Below, piece by piece: positions 44,960-55,053 of a DNA stretch of 64,000 nucleotides. The notes beneath the pieces were generated by a model. It was not told where the DNA came from. It was given only the letters and a program-made list of their open reading frames with translations, and searched no databases. The stretch's first letter is position 1. Every line of letters begins with the position of its first letter. A program made the position numbers and the translations under genes. Source of the stretch: Spirochaetales bacterium (GTDB lineage Bacteria > Spirochaetota > Spirochaetia > Treponematales > UBA12059). The stretch covers positions 34,712 through 98,711 of the forward strand of contig JAFGNN010000032.1 in the NCBI GenBank assembly GCA_016926955.1, read 5' to 3'.

Positions 44960-46609
44960 CTAATATCCGTCGGAAAGCGAGCGGTTCAGGTCCTTCTGGC
45001 AGAGCTCCTGGTACACGTAGGAGCGGCCCTTGAGGCGGTCCTTGAGCTCCTGCGGGTAGGGCATGTAGCGCCAGAATATGGCGCGGACGTCCTTGTCCAG
45101 CTTCTGCGTCCCCTCGGCCTCCTTGGTAAGCCAGAGGATGTAGTCCTGGATGAAGTACTCCTTGACGTCGCCCTTGAGCTTGGCCGCGCTGAACCACTGG
45201 TAGTAGTTGCCCGTCAGGCCTTCCTCCATCCAGTAGTACGAGGCCTTTTCCTTGGCCACCTGCCAGCGCAGGTCCGCCACCGCCGTGATGACGGCCAGCT
45301 GGAGGTTCTTCGGGAACATGGGCACGGCGATGCGGCCGCGGCTCGTGGCGCGGTTGAAGCGGTCGAAGGGCTCCCAGCAGAACCCGTTGTCGCCGTAGCT
45401 CGGGATGATGAGGACGTAGGGCACGATGCGGTTGTAGGTGGTCTTGTAAGCCCGCGAGTAGGCCATGGTGTCGATGCTCTCGACCCAGGCCATGAGCTGG
45501 ATGACGTTCTCGCGGGTGCCGACGTCGCGGAAGCCCCCGTGGAAATACTCCTTGGTCAGTATGGGGAAGTGGTTGCCCTGGCGGCCTACGCACATCTTAG
45601 CCATCTGCCGGAGGGTCTCGAACTCCTGGGCCAGGGCCTTGTAGTCGGCCTTGCTCTCCGAGGAGATGCCGCCCATCTTCTCGCGGATGGCGTCGACGTC
45701 CTCGCAGGCCTGGCGATAGTCGGCCACGTTCTTCCCGAGCTCCTTGTCGGAAGCCTGCATGCGGCGCAGCAGCTCGAGGAACTCGCCCATGGTCTTCTTC
45801 TGGGCTTCGGTGTAGGGAGCGGGCACGTGGAGCATGCCGGCCACGCTCGGGTGCTGGGCCAGGGAGTCCGCGCGCTCCTTGAAAAGGAGCTCGAGCGAGC
45901 GTCGCTCGTCGGCGCGCGCCTTCATGAGGCCTTCGGCCGTGTCCCGCTTGCCCTCCGCCTTCTGCAGCAGGGCGGCGAAGCGGGAGCGGTCGTCGCGCTC
46001 GTCGCTCCGCTTGACCTCGTCGGTGGCGCTGACCGACATGCGCCCGAGGGCGACGGCCTTGAGCCATTCGTCGACGTAATAGACCGGCTCGTCGATATCC
46101 GACTTCCAGGGAATGCGCTGGATGATGTCGCGCTGGTCCTGCGAGAGCAGGGTCGGGAGCATGACGCCGTAGCGGAGCAGGGCCAGCTTCTCGAAGGAAA
46201 AGCCCGCGGAGGCGCACTTGGCCGCGAGGCGGGCAAGCAGGGCCCAGTAGGCGGTAATCAGCTGCTGGCGGTAGACGCCGCGGTCCTTGGGGTCCTGGGC
46301 CTGCAGGAATTTGGTCAGGAGGCCGTGGACCTTCTGCGACTCCTCCGCCTCGCCGGTCAGGACCTTCTTGTACCACTCGGGATCGGACAGGAAGGGCTTG
46401 GGGTTCGATTCCTCGTACTTCTCGATGGGCGCGAAGGTCTTCCGGCCGAGGTCGACCGTGGGGGCGGTCGGGGCGCCGTCGGCGTCCACGGCGCCGGATT
46501 CGCCGAACAGCGCGGAAAAATCGGGCCTGGCGCTCGCGGGTCCGGGTTTCCGGCCGGCGTCGGAACCGCCGATAAGGGCGGCGATCTCTGGATCCATCTC
46601 GTCGGACAC
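44960..46609 (-). CDS. Large cytoplasmic protein of unknown function
   Basis: A 549-residue protein without a signal peptide or membrane segments; I do not recognise the family. It has an Ala/Pro-rich N-terminus ([20 protein letters not shown]), a helical region, a possible coiled coil near residues 225-330, and a distinctive C-terminal half with Trp/Tyr-rich stretches ([38 protein letters not shown]). GTG 46609 follows ggaggaaagcccc, so I start there. The much longer open frame to 48388 is the antisense shadow of the MCP gene. A TTGCGA-17-TAGAAT promoter precedes it. Confidence 0.8.
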   Translation of the reverse strand: MSDEMDPEIAALIGGSDAGRKPGPASARPDFSALFGESGAVDADGAPTAPTVDLGRKTFAPIEKYEESNPKPFLSDPEWYKKVLTGEAEESQKVHGLLTKFLQAQDPKDRGVYRQQLITAYWALLARLAAKCASAGFSFEKLALLRYGVMLPTLLSQDQRDIIQRIPWKSDIDEPVYYVDEWLKAVALGRMSVSATDEVKRSDERDDRSRFAALLQKAEGKRDTAEGLMKARADERRSLELLFKERADSLAQHPSVAGMLHVPAPYTEAQKKTMGEFLELLRRMQASDKELGKNVADYRQACEDVDAIREKMGGISSESKADYKALAQEFETLRQMAKMCVGRQGNHFPILTKEYFHGGFRDVGTRENVIQLMAWVESIDTMAYSRAYKTTYNRIVPYVLIIPSYGDNGFCWEPFDRFNRATSRGRIAVPMFPKNLQLAVITAVADLRWQVAKEKASYYWMEEGLTGNYYQWFSAAKLKGDVKEYFIQDYILWLTKEAEGTQKLDKDVRAIFWRYMPYPQELKDRLKGRSYVYQELCQKDLNRSLSDGY

Positions 46610-46655
46610 GGGGCTTTCCTCCGAAGGCGGGCGGCGGACGCGCCGTCCGTCATCG

Positions 46656-46684
46656 ATTCTACCGGAGCCGGGTCCGAGTCGCAA
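46656..46684 (-). promoter_or_regulatory. Sigma70-like promoter of the unknown cytoplasmic protein
   Basis: On the minus strand, TTGCGA (46684-46679), a 17-base spacer, then TAGAAT (46661-46656), about 47 bases before the GTG start. Confidence 0.6.
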
Positions 46685-46761
46685 GGCGCGCCGAGCTTCC
46701 ATTGGCGCCCGAGTGCGCCCCTCACGCGGCGTCTTTTCGCCCGCGCGGTCCCGCGCCCGGC

Positions 46762-46789
46762 TTGCGGCCGCGAGAAGCTCCACTACACT
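46762..46789 (+). promoter_or_regulatory. Promoter of the chemotaxis receptor gene
   Basis: TTGCGG (46762-46767), a 16-base spacer and TACACT (46784-46789), 31 bases before the GTG start. Confidence 0.5.
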
Positions 46790-46819
46790 GAAACTACGGT
46801 AGAACTCAAGGAGCATCCT

Positions 46820-48373
46820 GTGAAGCTGTCGTTCCGTCTCGTTTCGGCCTTCCTGTTCGTCGCGCTCCTGTCCCTGGCGGTCGGGTTGATCGGCATCTCC
46901 GGCATGACGCGCATCCAGGCCGACGACGCCTTCCTTTACGAGCACGCCGTCGTGCCCCTCGGCGCCATCGTTGATTTCGGCACGTCCGCGAACCGGAGCC
47001 GTGGCAACACGATGCTCGCCATATCGCTTGACGATCCTGCCGACGTAGCGCTCCAGAAGCAGAAGGTAGCGGCCCGGAAACGGGTGCTCGACGAGGCGAA
47101 GGCGCTCTATCTGGCGCACCTGCCCGATGTCGCCGCCGGGGTTTCCCTCGACCTCTGGGCCAGGCTCGAAGCCGACTACTTCAAGGCGGTGGACCAGGTG
47201 TTCGCGCTGGTCGAGCAGGGCAGGCGCGCCGAAGCGACCGAATACGTGCTCGGTCCGTTCACGCAGGCCATCGACGCGTTGAACGAGCAGACTGACGCCA
47301 TAGCGACCGAGAACGAGCGTTACGCCGCCGCGCTCGCCGAGGGAAACGCCGAGCACGCGGCGAGCGTGACGCTCCTGCTCTGGGCGGTCATAGCCGCGGC
47401 GCTGGCCATCGCGATCGCCATAGGCCTCATCCTTACCCGCTCGATAAGCAACGAGCTCGGCATGGAGCCGTCGGATGTCCGCAAGGTCGCCGAATCCCTG
47501 GCCGGGGGCAGGCTCGACGTGGATATCGCGTCGAGGGGAAGGCCACGCGGCGCCGGCGCCGCGCTCGCCGCCATGGTGGCAAAGCTGTCCGACGTGGTCG
47601 CCCTGATCCGCGACTCCGCCGGCAACGTGCAAGGCGGCAGCGAGCAGATCAGCCAGACGGCCCAATCCTTGTCCCAGGGATCCACCGAGCAGGCCGCGGC
47701 CGCCGAAGAGGTATCGGCGTCGGTCGAGGAGGTCAGCGCGACGATACGGCAGAACACCGACCATTCCATCGCGACCGAGGCGCTCGCACGCAAGGCGGCT
47801 GCGGACGCGGAAGACAGCGGCCGGACGGTGTCCGAGACGGTGGAGGCGATGCGGAGCATCGCCGGCAGCATCGGCATCATCGAGGAGATCGCGCGGCAAA
47901 CCAACCTGCTGGCCCTCAACGCCGCCATCGAGGCCGCGCGCGCCGGCGAGGCGGGCAAGGGCTTCGCGGTCGTCGCCAGCGAGGTCCGCAAGCTCGCCGA
48001 ACGCTCGCAGAAGGCGGCCGGAGAGATTTCCGTCCTCTCGACGAACTCGGTCGCGGTCGCGGAGAAGGCGGGGGCGCTGCTTTCCGAAATGGTGCCGAGC
48101 ATCCGGAAGACCGCGGACCTGATGCAGGAAGTGGCGTCCGCCAGCGGCGAGCAGGCTTCGGGCATGGACCAGGTGGCCAAGGGAACCACCGACCTCGACA
48201 AGGTCATCCAGCAGAACGCGGCCGCCGCGGAGGAGCTCGCCTCGTCGGCCGAGGAACTCGCGGGGCAGGCCTCCGCGCTCATGGACGCCATATCGTTCTT
48301 TACGCTGCAGGACGAGCGGGGCGACGCGTCGTCGGAGGATGCGCGCTATCTCGAGGGTCCGTCCGCCAGCTGA
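46820..48373 (+). CDS. Methyl-accepting chemotaxis protein
   Basis: A 517-residue receptor. The first transmembrane segment is near residues 7-30. A periplasmic four-helix (4HB_MCP) sensor runs to about 185 ([20 protein letters not shown]). The second transmembrane segment is near 190-212, then a HAMP domain and a cytoplasmic signalling domain. The highly conserved hairpin tip is [20 protein letters not shown], followed by [20 protein letters not shown]. It relays ligand signals to CheA/CheW. GTG 46820 follows aaggag with a 6-base spacer. The stop codon lies three bases before the first tRNA-derived palindromic unit. Confidence 0.94.
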   Translation: MKLSFRLVSAFLFVALLSLAVGLIGISGMTRIQADDAFLYEHAVVPLGAIVDFGTSANRSRGNTMLAISLDDPADVALQKQKVAARKRVLDEAKALYLAHLPDVAAGVSLDLWARLEADYFKAVDQVFALVEQGRRAEATEYVLGPFTQAIDALNEQTDAIATENERYAAALAEGNAEHAASVTLLLWAVIAAALAIAIAIGLILTRSISNELGMEPSDVRKVAESLAGGRLDVDIASRGRPRGAGAALAAMVAKLSDVVALIRDSAGNVQGGSEQISQTAQSLSQGSTEQAAAAEEVSASVEEVSATIRQNTDHSIATEALARKAAADAEDSGRTVSETVEAMRSIAGSIGIIEEIARQTNLLALNAAIEAARAGEAGKGFAVVASEVRKLAERSQKAAGEISVLSTNSVAVAEKAGALLSEMVPSIRKTADLMQEVASASGEQASGMDQVAKGTTDLDKVIQQNAAAAEELASSAEELAGQASALMDAISFFTLQDERGDASSEDARYLEGPSAS

Positions 48374-48375
48374 GG

Positions 48376-48462
48376 CAATTCCCCTCACCTCGTCGGCCAG
48401 AAAAGTAAAACGGCCACCGCCAAAGCGGTAGCCGTTTCTTTCAGTGGAGGTGAGGGGAATTG
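48376..48462 (-). repeat. tRNA-Ala 3'-end/terminator palindromic unit, distal copy
   Basis: The left arm caattcccctcacctc (48376-48391) is an exact inverse of the right arm gaggtgaggggaattg (48447-48462). On the minus strand the unit reads: tRNA-Ala T-arm/acceptor 3' sequence, then the tRNA terminator hairpin (48409-48436), then an inverted copy of the tRNA 3' sequence. Bases 48401-48462 are identical to 48609-48670, which lie at the real tRNA gene. The offset is 208 bases. Confidence 0.88.
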
Positions 48463-48581
48463 CTTTTTCTGTCCTGACTTCGTGTCAGGACAGAAAAAGC
48501 CGGGGCGACCGCCTGCGGCGCGCTTCCTGCGCGCCTTGCCAGCTTTCGCGCGCTTACGCGCGCTTCGCTGGGCGGTCGCCC
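48462..48581. repeat. Structured spacer between the two tRNA-derived units
   Basis: A 17-bp perfect hairpin (gctttttctgtcctgac at 48462-48478 with 48484-48500, loop ttcgt) is followed by an apparent three-way junction. The enclosing stem gggcgaccgcc (48503-48513) pairs with ggcggtcgccc (48571-48581). Inside are hairpins ggcgcgc/gcgcgcc (48517-48535) and gcgcgc/gcgcgc (48548-48563, with an outer agc/gct at 48541 and 48567). No ORF of interest is present. On the minus strand it lies downstream of the tRNA terminator. Confidence 0.8.
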
Positions 48582-48726
<145 letters not shown>

Positions 48727-48738
48727 GAAAGCGTTGGC

Positions 48739-48767
48739 AGTTTAGCGACGCGCGCGGATCGTGTCAA
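48739..48767 (-). promoter_or_regulatory. Promoter of the tRNA-Ala gene
   Basis: On the minus strand, TTGACA (48767-48762), a 17-base spacer and TAAACT (48744-48739), 12 bases before the mature 5' end. Confidence 0.85.
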
Positions 48768-48818
48768 CGGGGGCGGAGGCGGAAAAAGCGCGCCGGGAGC
48801 GCGGCCCCGGGCGACCGG

Positions 48819-50231
48819 TCAGACCAGGTCGTAGCGCTCGCCGTATTTGACCACCTGCACCGCCTTGACGCCCTTGCCGAGCAGGTACTTCCGGAAGGTC
48901 TCCGTGGGCTCCTCCTCGCCATGGACCAGGAACACCTTCTTGAGCCGCGACAGGTCGAGGCGGCTCATCCACTCCCAGGCCTCGACGTAGTCCGCGTGGG
49001 CGCTGAAGGCGTCGACGGCCTCGACGCGGGCCCTGACCTGGAACAGGTCGCCGTGGATGCGCACCTCCTTGGCCCCGTCGCGGATGCGGCGGCCCAGGGT
49101 GCCGTGCGCCATGTAGCCCACGATCAGGATGGCGTTGTCCGCACCCGAGATGGTGTGGATCAGGTGGTGCTGGATGCGGCCGGCCTCGCACATGCCGTCG
49201 CTCGAAATGACCACCATGGGCCCGCGCGCGGCGTTGATGGCCTTGGATTCGTCCACCGTGTTCGAGAACTTGAGCTGGTTGAAGCCGAAAGGGTTCTTGT
49301 GGTGCTTCACGAAGGCCTCGTTGGTCTCCTCGTCGTAGCACTCGGGGTGGATCTGGAAGACAGTGGTGGCGTTGATGGCCATGGGCGAGTCGACCCAGAT
49401 CGGGATGGGCGGGATGCGGCCCTGCTCGGCGAGCATGTGGAAGTACCAGATCAGCTCCTGCGTGCGCTCGATGGCGAAGGCGGGGATGACCAGCTTGCCG
49501 CCGAGCTTCGCCACCTGGTTGACCTCGTCGGCCAGGCGGTCCAGGGCGTCGGTGGTCGGGTCGTGTCGGCGGTCGCCGTAGGTCGCCTCGAGCACCAGGT
49601 AGTCCACGTCGGGAATCTGCGCGGGATCGCGGATGATGGGCTTGCCGGGGCGCCCCAGGTCGCCCGAGAAGCAGACGCGGACCGTCGAGCCCTCGGCGTC
49701 CTTGACGTCCATGACCGCGGTCGCCGAGCCGAGGATGTGCCCCGCGTCGAAGAACTCGCACTTCACACCGTCGCCGACCTGGAAGGGGCGATTGTACGAG
49801 ACCGTCATGAACTGGCTCGTCGCCTTGACGGCGTCGCCCTCGGAGTAGAGCGGCGTCCAGTCGAACTTCTGGCCCTTCTTCTGTGCTTGGCGCGAAAGGT
49901 AGTCGGCGTCGCGGGCCTGGATGCGCGCCGAGTCCATCATGACGATGCTCGCGAGGTCGCGCGTGGCGGGCGTGGAATGGATGTTGCCCTCGAAGCCGCG
50001 CTTGACGAGCAGGGGCAGAAGCCCGCAGTGGTCGAAGTGGGCGTGGGTCAGCACCACCGAGTCGATGCCCGCGGGGTCTGACACGAGCTGCCGGTTCTTG
50101 CGGTCGCTCTCCGCGCGCGGGCCCTGGAAGGCCCCGCAATCCACGAGGCAGCGGCGTCCGTCCACCTCGAGCACGTGCTTCGACCCGGTCACTTCGCCGG
50201 CCGCGCCTTCCGACCACAATCTGATGCTCAT
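48819..50231 (-). CDS. Metallo-beta-lactamase fold beta-CASP nuclease (CPSF73/YsH1-like)
   Basis: A 470-residue cytoplasmic protein. The MBL domain has the zinc motif THAHFDHCG (H63, H65, D67, H68), DAGHILGSA and SGDLGRPGKPI. The beta-CASP domain follows (YGDRRHDPTTDALDRLADEV, PAFAIERTQELIWYFH, VISSDGMCEAGRIQHHL). A return to the MBL fold gives IHGDLFQVRARVEAVDAFSAHADY. It is probably an RNA exo/endonuclease; bacterial proteins of this subgroup resemble the eukaryotic 3'-end processing factor. It lacks the C-terminal extension of RNase J. It starts at ATG 50231 with no strong ribosome site. It reads in the same direction as the tRNA gene. Confidence 0.9.
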   Translation of the reverse strand: MSIRLWSEGAAGEVTGSKHVLEVDGRRCLVDCGAFQGPRAESDRKNRQLVSDPAGIDSVVLTHAHFDHCGLLPLLVKRGFEGNIHSTPATRDLASIVMMDSARIQARDADYLSRQAQKKGQKFDWTPLYSEGDAVKATSQFMTVSYNRPFQVGDGVKCEFFDAGHILGSATAVMDVKDAEGSTVRVCFSGDLGRPGKPIIRDPAQIPDVDYLVLEATYGDRRHDPTTDALDRLADEVNQVAKLGGKLVIPAFAIERTQELIWYFHMLAEQGRIPPIPIWVDSPMAINATTVFQIHPECYDEETNEAFVKHHKNPFGFNQLKFSNTVDESKAINAARGPMVVISSDGMCEAGRIQHHLIHTISGADNAILIVGYMAHGTLGRRIRDGAKEVRIHGDLFQVRARVEAVDAFSAHADYVEAWEWMSRLDLSRLKKVFLVHGEEEPTETFRKYLLGKGVKAVQVVKYGERYDLV

Positions 50232-50757
50232 GGGGACAGTCTAGGGCGCATCCTTCGATACCGCAAGCGCGGAACCCGGCGCCGGGGCCGGAGCGGGACT
50301 GGTCTCGGAGCAATCGAGGGAAGGGTTGAAAACGCGGCCCAAAGCCCGCCAGCTCGCGTTGCCCATTTCCGGGGGCCGCCTTCGCGGCGCTCGTCGCCGT
50401 CGGCGGCGCGGCGGCGGGCGCGTTGCTCGGCGGCGGGCGATGCCCGATCGGATAAATGAACGATTGTTCCTTGACATCCGGTCGCTGCCGGGTTTCGAGA
50501 TTTTCGAGGGATAGCTACCACGATTCCCTCGGATTCACGCGCGATTTTCTCTTTACAGGCGTCGCCGCGCCGCGCGCGGCCGCCGCGCGGCGCCACAAAC
50601 CGGTTTGAGCGAATCACGGCAACCTTGACGCGGCTGGTATGGTAGATAAATGCCCGGATTGGCCCGCCGCGGCGTCATTTGGATTGACGCCACCTTCCCG
50701 CCACCCTACCCTGTCCTCCAAATTCCTGCATCCCCGGAAAGTCACAAGGAGGAAAAT
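50232..50757. other. Long intergenic region, 526 bases, no clear gene
   Basis: No convincing ORF. It holds a perfect 10-bp hairpin gcgccgcgcg / cgcgcggcgc (50567-50576 with 50584-50593), a TTGACA at 50471-50476 without a good -10, and a TTGACG at 50625-50630 with an AT-rich stretch 12-20 bases downstream. The divergent promoters of the nuclease and of the lipoprotein/subtilase pair should lie here. I see no riboswitch that I recognise. Confidence 0.4.
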
Positions 50758-52539
50758 GTGAAAAGGATGCGACTATTCTTGGCCGCCGCGGTGGCGCTGC
50801 TCGCGCTCTCAGGCTGCCCCCAGCCGACCGATCCGGTCGACACCACAGTCCCGGTAAGCTTCCTGGTGGTCGAATCGATCAACGGGACCCTGGTCGGCGG
50901 AGTCACCGTCCAGGCGTTCGACGCCGCGGGCGCCTTGGCCGGCACAACCACTTCGGCGGCCGGCCGCGCCACCCTGAGGCTGGAGCCCGATCGGACCTAC
51001 ACGATCGTCAGCACCAAGACCGGCCAGGCCCAATCGCGGCGCGAAGGTGTCTACGTCGACGCTTCCGCAGCCAACGAGGTCACCCTGGTCAACCAGAAGC
51101 TCGGCATGATCGAAAAGCCCGCCGTGGCGCCGCTCTCGCTCGGGCTCTTCGTCTCGAGGCTTGAGGACCTGTCCGACATGGCTCCCTTCGATCCGAGCCT
51201 GCCCCTCGACACCTCAGGCACCACCTACCTGATCGCCGACCTCGTCGCGGCCAACGGCCTGGAGGCGACGGCCTGGTCCGGCTTCGGCGCCAAGCTCGAC
51301 TTCGACCGCATGCCGACCACTTTCAACGGCATCGACGGCATCCTGCTCGGCACCGGCGGCAACGCCGACGAAGACACGATGGCCACGCACCCGGTCAACA
51401 GCACCTTCCTCTTCGACCTCACGGGCGCCGAGTACTCGGGCGGCACGCACGTGCTCGACCTCGTCGCGTACGACGTGGCCAACAACCGCTACGAGATCGC
51501 GTTCCCCATCGAGCTGGTGGCCAACGGCGCGGGTGCCGACATCTCCGCCGCGACGGTCAGCGACCTGTTCGTCGACATCCGATCCTACCCGGTCAGCCGC
51601 GGCTTCTTCGGCAAGGACCCCGGCGCCTCCATCATGGCGCTCGATCCCTACCTCGGTACGACCGATGTCAGCTACCGCACGCAGATCACCTTCAAGGTGG
51701 TGGACGGAGCGGACCCCGCGGTGAATGTCGGCATCCGCGGCTTCGAGGTGCTCCGCTCCGACGACTTCGGCGTCAGCTACGAGAGCATCGGAACCCAGAG
51801 CTACGGCTACCTCTCCACGGGAGCGAGCGGCGTCCACACCTACTTCGACGCCGACAGCAGGCTCGAGGAAGGCAAGACCTACTTCTACCGGATCAAGGTC
51901 TTCACCGACGCCGCCAACACCCTGCTTTCGGCTACCGCGGGCTCCAAGGTCATGCCCCCGGTCTCGGCGAGCCTGGTAAGCCCGGGCAACCGGAGCACGG
52001 TCACCGTCGATGCCGCCACCATGACCGGTCCGGACTTCACGTTCTCCCTCAGCAACACCGAGTTGTGGAACGCGGCCGAGTCCGACTACTTCTACTTCCA
52101 GCTGACCGTCAACGAGAAGGCCGGACCCTACGCCGTCCTGGGCCGCTTCCGGTACAACTTCACGACCTCCAAGTTCCAGTTCCAGTACGGCACCACGTAC
52201 TACAACTTCGAGGACATCTTCGGAGATGACCCGGAAGATCCCGCGTATGATCCCGACGCCTGGTGGAACCAGAATTCGGGCTATGTCGCTTACGACGCCG
52301 GTTCGATAACCGTCGACGGATTCGTCCCCTACCTCGCATACACCAACTACGCCACCGGCGCCGCCGTCAACTACATGGCCGGCACCGCCTATGAATGGGA
52401 CATCATCGGCGACTACGCCGCCGGACACCCCGCCTGGTTCGAGAAGGCGCATGCCGGCGGCACCTCCAAGTCGTACGTCGACGGGTACTCCGAGGGCGCC
52501 GACACCGCCAACGGCCGCTTCGAATTCGTGGCCGAGTGA
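50758..52539 (+). CDS. Secreted lipoprotein with carboxypeptidase-regulatory-like domain
   Basis: A 593-residue lipoprotein. The signal peptide ends LALLALSGC. Residues about 35-115 form a CarboxypepD_reg-like beta-sandwich (NGTLVGGVTVQAFDAAGAL, ATLRLEPDRTYTIVSTKTG). A middle region follows, then a fibronectin-III-like part (VGIRGFEVLRSDDFGVSYES, LEEGKTYFYRIKVF) and an acidic, Tyr-rich C-terminus. It probably sits on the cell surface. GTG 50758 is chosen because aaggagg is five bases upstream. It is followed 16 bases later by the subtilase gene, so the two are co-transcribed. Confidence 0.87.
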   Translation: MKRMRLFLAAAVALLALSGCPQPTDPVDTTVPVSFLVVESINGTLVGGVTVQAFDAAGALAGTTTSAAGRATLRLEPDRTYTIVSTKTGQAQSRREGVYVDASAANEVTLVNQKLGMIEKPAVAPLSLGLFVSRLEDLSDMAPFDPSLPLDTSGTTYLIADLVAANGLEATAWSGFGAKLDFDRMPTTFNGIDGILLGTGGNADEDTMATHPVNSTFLFDLTGAEYSGGTHVLDLVAYDVANNRYEIAFPIELVANGAGADISAATVSDLFVDIRSYPVSRGFFGKDPGASIMALDPYLGTTDVSYRTQITFKVVDGADPAVNVGIRGFEVLRSDDFGVSYESIGTQSYGYLSTGASGVHTYFDADSRLEEGKTYFYRIKVFTDAANTLLSATAGSKVMPPVSASLVSPGNRSTVTVDAATMTGPDFTFSLSNTELWNAAESDYFYFQLTVNEKAGPYAVLGRFRYNFTTSKFQFQYGTTYYNFEDIFGDDPEDPAYDPDAWWNQNSGYVAYDAGSITVDGFVPYLAYTNYATGAAVNYMAGTAYEWDIIGDYAAGHPAWFEKAHAGGTSKSYVDGYSEGADTANGRFEFVAE

Positions 52540-52555
52540 GCAAGGAGCAAGCAAG

Positions 52556-54808
52556 ATGAAGAAACTGCTGGGAATCCTCGCCGCCGCGCTCCTTCTCGGA
52601 AGCTGCGGCATGCCCCTGCTCCAGCCGGCCCTCGGGCCGGCCCAGGAAAGCGGGCTCAAGGTCCTCGTCATCGACGGCGACACAACCGACGCGGCCCTCG
52701 CCGCGAATCCGGCCGTCAACTACGGCTCCGTCATCGTAAAGACCGTCTCCGGCTTCGACGCCGCCCGCTTCGGTCGCCTCGGCGCCGAAGTGGCGTCGAC
52801 CGTGAGCTTCCCGGGCATCGAGGGCGAGTTCTACCGCCTCGACGTGGCCGAGGGCGCGATGGTCAAGGCGATCAACTCGCTCCGCCATACCCACGGCGTG
52901 CTCTGGGCCGAGCCCGAGCTCGTCTCCAAGCGCGTCCTGCCGGTCGAGAAGGTCGACGCCACCGAGCGCCTGATCATCGAAGGCGACCTCTCCGGCGACC
53001 CGCGCGGCGAGTACAGCTTGTACTCCCTGGGCATCACCAAAGCCCTCGAGGCCTACTCGACCGTCGGCTACGGCACGGACACCGTGCTGATGGCCGTCAT
53101 CGACACCGGCATCAACTGGACCCACGAGGACTTCTGGGGCGACCTCGACGGCGACTCGGGCACCCCCGACGAGTCCGTCATCGTCTACGCCAAGAGCGCC
53201 TTCAACAAAGCGGCCGACGGCACCATGACCTGGGTCGGCGACGGCACGCCGTTCGTCACCGTCCCCGCGGGCGAGAACTGGGACGACGAGGCGCACGGCA
53301 CCCATGTGGCCGGCACCATGCTCGCGCTCGGCGACAACGGCGTCGGCGTCACGGGCGTCGCGTGGAAGAACGCGCGCGTCATTTCCTACAAATGCTTCGC
53401 CAACGCCGAGTCCGGCTCCGGCGCCGACTGGTCCGTCTACGGCGCGCTCGGCGACCTTGCTGCCTACGTCGCGATCGAGCGGGCTACCGGCACCCTTACC
53501 CAGGCCACCATCCCGGTCAACATGTCGCTCGGCGGCTCGTACGCCGGCTCCTTCGAGCTCGAGATGATCAACTACGCCCTCGAGCAGGGCGTCCTTCCCA
53601 TCGTCGCCATGGGCAACGACGGCATGCGCATGGGCCAGTTCCCCGCCTCGTACCAGGGCGTGCTGGCGGTCGGCGCCACCAACGGCCGCGACGAAAAGGT
53701 CCACTTCTCGAACACCGGCCACTGGATCAGCGTCTCCGCCCCCGGCTACGACATCGTCTCCGTCGGCAACGGCAGCGGCATGTGGAATATCTCCGGTGAC
53801 GGCTTCGGAACCGACGGCAAGGACTACCGCCAGACCGAGTACCAGTGGATGAGCGGCACCTCGATGGCTACGCCCTTCGTGACCGGCATGGTCGGCTACA
53901 TCCTCTCCTTCGACCCGAGCTTGACGCCCTATCAGGTCAAGCGCGTGCTCGAGATCACCGCCGACGACAAGGGCGCGGCCGGCTTCGACGAGGACTTCGG
54001 CTACGGCCGCGTCAACGTCCTCGAAGCGGCCACCATGGTGAGCACCGGCACCGGGCTCCCGGCCGACAATTCCTTCTACCTCAACACCAAGATCGTTGCC
54101 ACAGTCGAGAACGTCGCCGCGTCCTATGACTCGGGCATCCCCGGATTTGCGAAACGCGTGGTCGGCGCCACGGTCAGCGTCTTCGACGCGACCGGCGCGT
54201 TCACGGCCATGGGCATGACCAACGGCACTGACGGCTCCGTCGAGTTCCGCGGCCTGCCCGCCGGCACCTACACCCTCACGGTCAACTACGAGGGAGATGT
54301 CCAACCCCTGCCCGTGACGCTCGACTCCGCGGGCGACCAGAGCGTGGCCTTCAGCTTCGACAAGACCATCCTCTTCGTCAGCACGGTGCCGAACCTGGCT
54401 TACAACGCCGGCGAGGACGGGACCGACACCATGCTCACCCTGTACGAGTACAATCCCGCCGGTACCACGGACGAGGAGAAGTACATCTATGTAACGGATG
54501 TGGACCAAGACTACCTGGACACGCTCTCGGCCGAGGTGACGAGCGGCACGACCTACTTCGTGGCCATCGAGCCATACGATGGTCGCGGCGGCAACTACGC
54601 CATCCAGGTCGGCTTCTCGCCGATCGCCGAGGCGAACGTGGCCGACGGCGCCCGCCTGGCTGCCGACAACGACAGCCACGAAGCCGACGACGACTTCGCG
54701 GCCGCGACGCTCAAGGGCGAGTTCCCCCTCGGCACGCCCTTCGGCGCCAACCTGTTCGGCGACGCGGCATCCACAGACGTCGACATGTACATGTTCACCA
54801 TCCCCTGA
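52556..54808 (+). CDS. Subtilisin-like (S8) serine protease, lipoprotein
   Basis: A 750-residue secreted protease with a lipobox signal peptide (AAALLLGSCGMP). A prodomain-like region of about 130 residues comes first. The S8 catalytic domain has D183 in VIDTGIN, H247 in AHGTHVAGT and S436 in SGTSMATPF, plus the oxyanion-region IVAMGNDG. After it come a CarboxypepD_reg-like domain (VVGATVSVFDATG, FRGLPAGTYTLTV, near residues 525-600) and a pre-peptidase C-terminal-like domain (LSAEVTSGTTYFVAIEPYDG, near 660-680). It is expected to be anchored to a membrane and to degrade external proteins. It starts at ATG 52556 after aaggagcaagcaag. A strong terminator follows. Confidence 0.93.
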   Translation: MKKLLGILAAALLLGSCGMPLLQPALGPAQESGLKVLVIDGDTTDAALAANPAVNYGSVIVKTVSGFDAARFGRLGAEVASTVSFPGIEGEFYRLDVAEGAMVKAINSLRHTHGVLWAEPELVSKRVLPVEKVDATERLIIEGDLSGDPRGEYSLYSLGITKALEAYSTVGYGTDTVLMAVIDTGINWTHEDFWGDLDGDSGTPDESVIVYAKSAFNKAADGTMTWVGDGTPFVTVPAGENWDDEAHGTHVAGTMLALGDNGVGVTGVAWKNARVISYKCFANAESGSGADWSVYGALGDLAAYVAIERATGTLTQATIPVNMSLGGSYAGSFELEMINYALEQGVLPIVAMGNDGMRMGQFPASYQGVLAVGATNGRDEKVHFSNTGHWISVSAPGYDIVSVGNGSGMWNISGDGFGTDGKDYRQTEYQWMSGTSMATPFVTGMVGYILSFDPSLTPYQVKRVLEITADDKGAAGFDEDFGYGRVNVLEAATMVSTGTGLPADNSFYLNTKIVATVENVAASYDSGIPGFAKRVVGATVSVFDATGAFTAMGMTNGTDGSVEFRGLPAGTYTLTVNYEGDVQPLPVTLDSAGDQSVAFSFDKTILFVSTVPNLAYNAGEDGTDTMLTLYEYNPAGTTDEEKYIYVTDVDQDYLDTLSAEVTSGTTYFVAIEPYDGRGGNYAIQVGFSPIAEANVADGARLAADNDSHEADDDFAAATLKGEFPLGTPFGANLFGDAASTDVDMYMFTIP

Positions 54809-54831
54809 TTCCCTTCCGCTTCCACGCTTCC

Positions 54832-54866
54832 GGGCGGCCTCCACAGGGGGGCCGCCCCTTTTTTTT
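54832..54866 (+). terminator. Rho-independent terminator after the subtilase
   Basis: Perfect stem gggcggcc / ggccgccc (54832-54839 with 54850-54857), followed by c and eight T. Confidence 0.92.
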
Positions 54867-55053
54867 CCGGCGGCGTGACCGAGCGGTTTCCGGGAATTCG
54901 GAAACCTTCCCCTTTTTCGAACGGGCGTTCTGCCTGCCTTCCGTTGCCGGCGCATAGGGGAAGGGCTATACTCGCGCGCGTCCCGCGCCCTTGGCGCGTC
55001 GTCGCCGGCGCCCCGCGGGCGCGGGGCCCACATCAGGCACCCGGAGTCGAAGC

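Noticed and set aside
44960..48388. Open frame of 1142 codons on the minus strand across the MCP gene
   Set aside because: The upstream half is antisense to the chemotaxis receptor and low in complexity; GTG 46609 has a good ribosome site and its own promoter.
50232..50757. Riboswitch upstream of the lipoprotein/subtilase pair
   Set aside because: I found no conserved core of a known riboswitch class, only a GC hairpin and weak promoter boxes.
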